64,000 nucleotides of DNA from Paragyromitra xinjiangensis (Eukaryota > Ascomycota > Pezizomycetes > Pezizales > Discinaceae). Numbering within the stretch: position 1 is the stretch's first letter; each line of letters starts with the position of its first letter. The notes below the pieces were generated by a model that worked only from the letters and a program-made list of their open reading frames with translations, had not been told where the DNA came from and did no database searches. Below, one piece after another: positions 59,100 to 64,000 of this stretch. Location: assembly GCA_038503065.1 (NCBI GenBank), contig JBCAMK010000002.1, positions 3,596,001-3,660,000 of the forward strand, in the 5' to 3' direction. The position numbers and the translations under genes were made by a program.

Positions 59100-61926
59100 A
59101 TGGCTTCCGTTTCTTCTTTGGATAAAGACCTGTCGAGGATGAGGCTGGCGAAATATACACCTCAGGACTCGCAGGAGATTAAGGACTGGATAGCGGACAC
59201 GTTGGGCGAGAAGCTGCCGGCGGGAGATCTGATGGTTGTATTGAAGGATGGAGTTATTCTGTGCAAGTGAGTGTTTCCAAACTTTCCGTTTCCCCTCATC
59301 ACCACCTAGCACTCCCGAGGTCCCGTAAACACGAAATCTGCAAACAACCACCTAGGATGCATCACCTAGGAAACCCCTGCTAACCATCCGTTCTAGACTT
59401 GCCAACCGTCTCGATACCTCGGGCCCAAAATTAAGGTTCAAACAATCCGGCATGCCCTTCGTCCAGATGGAGAACATCTCCCACTTCCTCTCCTTCGTCT
59501 CCCGTCCACCAATCTCCCTCGCTGCCCACGACGTCTTCCTCACCGTCGATCTCTTTGAGCAAAAAGACCCCGCCCAAGTCGCCCAATGTCTTGGTGCCTT
59601 CTCCCGTGTCGCCAACAAGCTCGACCCCACCTCCTTCCCAACCACCATCGGTGGCCTTAAAGTCCCCGGTGCTCTCTCTCCACAATTATCCGGTGGTTGG
59701 AGTCCAGGCAAACGGAATGTGTCAGGAGGCTCAAGCACCGGTGGAATTGCCAATTCGTATGTACAGTCTGCAGCTGCAACGGGTGCTCCGACCCCATTCG
59801 GGAAGCCGACAGTGCCACCGAGGAAGCTAGGGGTCAGCTCATGGAGTAAACCTAATGATGAAAAGGCAACCGCTCCAGCGTGGAATATCGCCCAGTATGG
59901 ATACATGGGAGGAGCATCGCAGGGGAATCAGGGGGTCTCGTTTGGTGCGAGACGGCAGATTACGAATAATCCTGTGGTCAAGGGCCCCTCGTTGGAGGAG
60001 AAGGAGAAATTGAGGAAGAATTCTGCGGATGACTCACGACGTCAGCAGGATGAGGTTCTAGAAAGGAGACAGATGGAGGATAGACGTCGACAGGAGGAGG
60101 AAGAACAACGACGAGTAGATGAAGAGCGGCAACGAGCTGTTCAGGAGGCGAAACTGCGTCGAGAGCGGGAGGAAGAAAAAACTGCTCTGGAAGTCGAACG
60201 CAGAAAATGGAAGGAAGAGGAGGACCGTAAGAAGTTATGGCAGCGTGAGCAAGAACGCCATCGCGAACTCGAACGTGTCCGTGAACGTGAGCAGGGGCTT
60301 GCTGCCGAACGCCGTGAGGAAGAGGCTCGTCAGATCCGTGACGCAGAGGCACAACGTAAACTCGACGCGGAAAAGTCAGAACGGGAAAGGGAACGTGAAC
60401 GGATTCGACAACTGGAGCGTGAGCTTGAGAAAGCCCGTGAACGTGAACGTATCTACGAGGCCGAGAAAGAAGAAAGACGTCGGCAAGATACGGAGCGTAT
60501 GCGTCGTGATGCTCAGGAAGCTGTTATCCGGAAGCATCGCACTGGAGACTCTGCGTACGGACATCGAGCTGCTGATCGGGATTCTTTCAGTATCCGTACC
60601 CATAAGACTGGGGACCGTGAGCGAGAAAACATGGAAGCCGAACGTCGCTTCCTCACTGGAGCCTGGCGTGGGGACCTTGTAACCCCTCCATCACCTGCAA
60701 CAACGAATCCCCTTTTCCCACAACACACCCCGGATACCCCACCACTCCCACCACGAGCCCTCCCTACCCCACCGCCAAGGAAACTTCCTCCTGCACCAAC
60801 AACACCCAATCGCGTTGGCGCCCTACCGAGCAGCCGGTACTTTACACAAGACCACCTCTCGAGCGAACCGATGCACCGCAGCGACTCCTGGGAGACGAAC
60901 GATGACGGGGCAGCCGCTGAGAAGCGAGAGCAAGAGAAGAAACAAGCGTACAAGTGGGCCAGGTGCGTGATTGTGCTGATTCCGGACCCTCCCAACCCGT
61001 TGATCCCGACTGCGCAAGAAGTCGAGGAGTGGATCACTGACAGGGTGCGTAGTATGAGTTTGCTGGAGAGGGAGCGGGAGAGGGAGAGGGAGCGACAGAG
61101 GGAATGGGAGGCAAACCAGAGGGAGATGGAGGAACGGCGAGAAATGGGGGATGCCGCAGGAGATGGCTATGGTGGGGTAGACGAACATGGATGGGATGTT
61201 AACCAGTATGGGTACGCGGATGATATTCTCGATTTATATTGAGTTATGATTGCTCCCTTTTTTGCTTTTTTTGCGTTGCATCTGGAATTTTTGTGTTCGG
61301 TGCCGGCAGCGTTTTTTCTTTATTGTCTACTGGGTTATAGAGGGACTTGCATAGCGGGAGGGATGGGAGAAAAAGCGCCCTGCCTTACTTACGCTCATTG
61401 TTGATTCGTTTGTTGATTTGTTTGTTTTTTTGTTTGTTTTTTTTGTTTGGCATACGACACGATCGTTTTTTGCGTTTTTCCTTGCGTATCTTCACTGGCT
61501 ACACAAAAGTCTGGTTTTTATCTTGTTCGCGTGGACACTATCCTGTTTTGGGCGATTTATTATCTCAGTTCTAATTGTTTATCACTGTTATTACTCCGTC
61601 TGTACAGTAGTAGATGTGTCATCCCATCCTTTCCTTGGGTATAATTTTTATTTCTATTATTTTCATTTTTATATCCTCCTTTGGCAGGGAGATAGTCTCT
61701 CTACCAGAGGGCTTTGTTTATGAGGGAGGGTATATACTTAGTAGCATCTTTCTTTTGTCTTGTTTTCTTCTTTCTTTTTACTCTCTTTCCTTCGAGACGA
61801 GAGAAAATTGATTGCTGACTGACTCCCGCGGATGTGGGGATCAGGTATATGGGCGGTGCCAATCAGGGGAAGATGGGGGTATCATTTGGGGCGCGGAGAC
61901 AGATTATTGGGCCGCGAAAGTGGTGA
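59100..61926 (+). CDS. Calponin-homology protein with coiled coil and two calponin repeats
   Basis: Preferred model: exons 59100-59266, 59397-61211 and 61845-61926, about 687 residues. A CH domain at ~20-140 (IKDWIADTLGEKLPAGDLMV, LCKLANRLDT, FKQSGMPFVQMENISHFL) is of the transgelin/Scp1 single-CH type that binds actin. A calponin repeat near residue 219 reads QYGYMGGASQGNQGVSFGAR. A highly charged coiled coil (~245-430, R/E-rich) follows, then a Pro-rich segment (TPPLPPRALPTPPPRKLPP) resembling SH3 targets. A second calponin repeat sits at the very end, QYGYMGGANQGKMGVSFGAR followed by RQIIGPRKW. If the last 633-bp intron is retained, the protein instead stops at 61242 (...QYGYADDILDLY, about 670 residues) and lacks the second repeat. 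An actin-bundling or cortical scaffold role is inferred from the domains. Confidence 0.85.
61212..61844 (+). other. 633-bp terminal intron of the calponin-homology gene (possibly alternatively retained)
   Basis: Donor GTACGC follows QYG; the acceptor ATCAG has a CTGAC branch-like site about 25 nt upstream. Splicing joins GG|G in phase 2. The intron is T-rich and includes the stop codon at 61240-61242 used if it is retained. Confidence 0.72.
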
Positions 61927-62469
61927 GGGGGAGGATAGAAATTGTGTTTTGTGTTGGGGCAGTGGTAGAGGTAGAATTTAAGTTGGTGTTCTGTTTAAGT
62001 ACGTGAACGTGAAGATCGTGATGAGAAGACTGTGAGAGCAACGTCGAGTAATCAGACCCCACGGATTATCGAAAGCTTAAATCGAGGAGAGTAGGCAGAG
62101 TAGAATAGAGTAAGTATCCCCGTAACCTGTTTCTGGGGCTTTTCGGAATTGCAGGTCGGTAGATAAGGGGGGATTCTATTCGCCCACAAGAGCCGTCGTC
62201 ACTCTCCTGCCAGGATAGAGCAGGCGCGTCATTGGGGGTTCCTTTTTTTGTGTGGCTTGCCGCCCGGGATTCAGTGACGTCAGGGAGAATGGCGGATCGT
62301 CGGTCTACAAGATGCAGAGTGTTGGCTGAATTATTTTTTTTTCCTTTCTATTCTGCTTTGAAGTTTGTTTGAATTTGATATTGAAGTTTTGATTTTGATT
62401 TACTGTTTATTGTTGGTCTGTTTACTGTTCTTCTACTGTTCTTCTACTAGTGGGCACGAGGTCTCCACA
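61927..62469. other. Intergenic region upstream of the glycosyltransferase
   Basis: Short spacer with T-rich leader sequence before the glycosyltransferase start. No gene is seen. Confidence 0.6.
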
Positions 62470-64000
62470 ATGCCTCGAACCTCAACCTCAACCTCCGCCT
62501 CCCCAGAATCCACCACTGATACCTCCCCTCACAAACACCCACATCTCCACCACTCCCGTCCTCCAATCCGCACCTCCAATAGCATCCGCCAAACCTGGTC
62601 GCCAGCCTCCGCCAGAGCCCGTCCTAAGATAGCCCATGGTAGATTCTCCCACTTTGACATAACCCACGATGAATTCAACACGCACGCGTTCGTGGATCAA
62701 GACGGCCGCATCCACATCGATTTCAACAAGCTGAAAGAAGGTCCATTAAGCATATTCCTAAATGGAGCAAGTAAAAACCGTTTCCCGCACGATGGGGATC
62801 AAAGGCGTGTGGAGGTGGAGGTGGAGGTGGTGGCTCCCCCGCCGAAGCTGAATATTGTCGTTATGGTTATTGGGAGTCGGGGTGATGTGCAGCCGTTCGT
62901 AGCGGTTGCAAAGGTGTTGGCTGAGCAAGGGGGTCATAGAGTTAGACTTGCGACTCATCCGGCTTTTAAAGAGTTTGTGGAGGAGAATGGAGTGGAGTTT
63001 TTTGATGTTGGTGGGGATCCGGCGGAATTAATGGCGTTTATGGTTAAGAATCCTGTGAGTTTGGGTATCCCCCCCCTTTTTTTTCTTCTTGAGGGTGGTG
63101 CTGATGATGGTAGGGGTTGATTCCGTCGCTGGAAACTATTAAGGCGGGTGATGTGTTGAGGAGGAGAGAGCAGATGTTTGAGATGTTTCAAGGCTTCTGG
63201 AGAGCGTGTGTAGAGCCTAATGATGGGTCTTTGCGGAAGAAGAAGGGCTCACCTGGGTCTAATGCGTCTTCTGGGTCTGGGTCTGATTGGGGGAGTGATA
63301 ATGAGGAGGAAGGGGAGAAGGATATGCGTCCGTTTATTGCGGATGCTATCATTGCGAACCCACCGTGTTTTGCGCATGTTCATTGTGCAGAGAAACTTGG
63401 TGTGCCATTACATCTTATGTTTACGTTCCCGTATTCACCTACGACTACTATGCCGCATCCACTAGCGAATATACAGAATAGTAACGTTAGCAGCGAATAC
63501 ACTAATGCTATCTCTTACCCTATGATCGAGATGATGACCTGGCAGGGACTCGGGGACCTCGTGAACCGGTTCCGCGAGAAAACACTTGGGCTTGAATCAG
63601 TCGCAACTCTCTGGGCACCAGGAATGATCAGCCGTCTCAAAGTCCCCTTCAACTACATGTGGTATGTCCCCCTCTCCCCTCTTCCCTCCAGAACCTAACA
63701 AACCCCTTCTAGGTCCCCAGCACTAATCCCCAAACCCCACGACTGGGGCGACCACATCGACATAACTGGCTTCGTTTTCCTCGATCTTGCCTCAAACTTC
63801 ACCCCCCCACCCGCCCTCGCCTCCTTCCTCTCCTCCGGCCCTAAACCTGTTTACATCGGCTTCGGCTCCATCGTGGTCGACGACCCCGATGCTCTTACAG
63901 AGACTATCTTCTCCGCAATCAAACTCACCGGCATACGCGCCCTCGTTTCTAAAGGCTGGGGCGGAATCGGCGGGGGCCTCGAAGTCCCCGAGAACGTGTT
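62470..64000 (+). CDS. UDP-glycosyltransferase, sterol glucosyltransferase-like (3' end beyond window)
   Basis: Exons 62470-63054, 63114-63661 and 63713 onward; the gene runs off the right edge. The start ATG opens MPRTSTSTSASPESTTD, a disordered leader. The GT28-type N-terminal domain is plain: NIVVMVIGSRGDVQPFVAVA, then HRVRLATHPAFKEFVEENGV, then PFIADAIIANPPCFAHVHCA and GVPLHLMFTFPYSPTTTMPH. The third exon gives PKPVYIGFGSIVVDDPDAL and ALVSKGWGG, the start of the UDP-sugar-binding half. It lacks the PH/GRAM N-terminal part of Atg26, so it belongs to the shorter fungal relatives. It would transfer a sugar from UDP-glucose to a sterol or other lipid acceptor; the acceptor is inferred. The Ser/Gly/Glu insert at 63.23-63.33 kb is low-complexity. 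Confidence 0.88.

Noticed and set aside
60960..61020. Possible 56-bp intron with GTGCGT donor in the calponin-homology gene
   Set aside because: Removing it shifts the frame into an immediate stop.
62365..62469. Hydrophobic N-terminal extension of the glycosyltransferase that would look like a signal anchor
   Set aside because: The frame there has no ATG; the first ATG is at 62470, and the T-rich leader explains the hydrophobic translation.
1..64000. CRISPR arrays, phage genes, or a secondary-metabolite cluster
   Set aside because: No direct-repeat/spacer pattern, no phage-like genes and no PKS/NRPS/terpene core enzyme seen; the genes are eukaryotic with introns.

Overview
The window looks like a stretch of nuclear genome from a filamentous ascomycete (Pezizomycotina). 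The genes are spliced with short introns (mostly 45-120 bp, GTAAGT/GTATGT-type donors, CTAAC/CTGAC-type branch sites). The gene set is typically fungal: an Osh3-type oxysterol-binding protein, Spo14-type phospholipase D, AIM24, a class IV aminotransferase of the Abz2 type, and a WetA-type conidiation regulator. Gene density is modest, with several gene-free stretches of 1-6 kb. All gene models were built by hand from reading frames, splice sites and phase bookkeeping. No transcript or database evidence was available.

Layout: 3.65-5.58 kb (-) secreted serine beta-lactamase-like protein; 5.96-6.19 kb a short TA-flanked inverted-repeat element (MITE-like); 6.94-10.11 kb (-) Osh3-like GOLD-PH-FFAT-ORD protein; 10.1-15.95 kb gene desert; 15.95-16.79 kb (-) aminodeoxychorismate lyase-like protein; 18.30-24.07 kb (+) phospholipase D; 25.22-27.29 kb (+) gamma-glutamyltransferase; 27.98-28.95 kb (-) unknown protein; 31.7-33.57 kb (+) MFS transporter of the anion:cation symporter type; 34.5-38.9 kb (-) PNUTS/Ppn1-like protein, head to head with 39.87-41.55 kb (+) mitochondrial tRNA 2-thiouridylase; 41.6-42.4 kb three diverged copies of a ~120-bp repeat; 45.4-47.5 kb (+) WetA-like regulator; 47.5-52.6 kb gene desert; 52.6-54.7 kb (+) guanine deaminase; 56.3-57.7 kb (-) AIM24; 59.1-61.9 kb (+) calponin-homology/coiled-coil protein; 62.5 kb to the window edge (+) a UDP-glycosyltransferase, cut off by the window.

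The genes are mostly single-copy housekeeping or regulatory functions: lipid signalling and transport (Osh3, PLD, sterol-glucosyltransferase-like), thiol, purine and folate metabolism (GGT, guanine deaminase, Abz2), mitochondrial functions (tRNA thiolase, AIM24), transcription and 3' end control (PNUTS), cytoskeleton (calponin) and sporulation (WetA). I see no biosynthetic cluster, phage, CRISPR array or defence island.

The most unusual signals are gene-structural. (1) The guanine deaminase only makes sense if an 8-nt microexon is included, and that microexon supplies the catalytic His-x-His metal motif. (2) A second calponin repeat is hidden 600 bp beyond the apparent stop of the calponin-homology gene and joins in frame through a 633-bp intron. 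(3) The PNUTS-like gene keeps its CCCH zinc finger behind a 594-bp terminal intron. (4) There is a 236-bp TA-flanked MITE. (5) A three-copy repeat has differences that look RIP-like.
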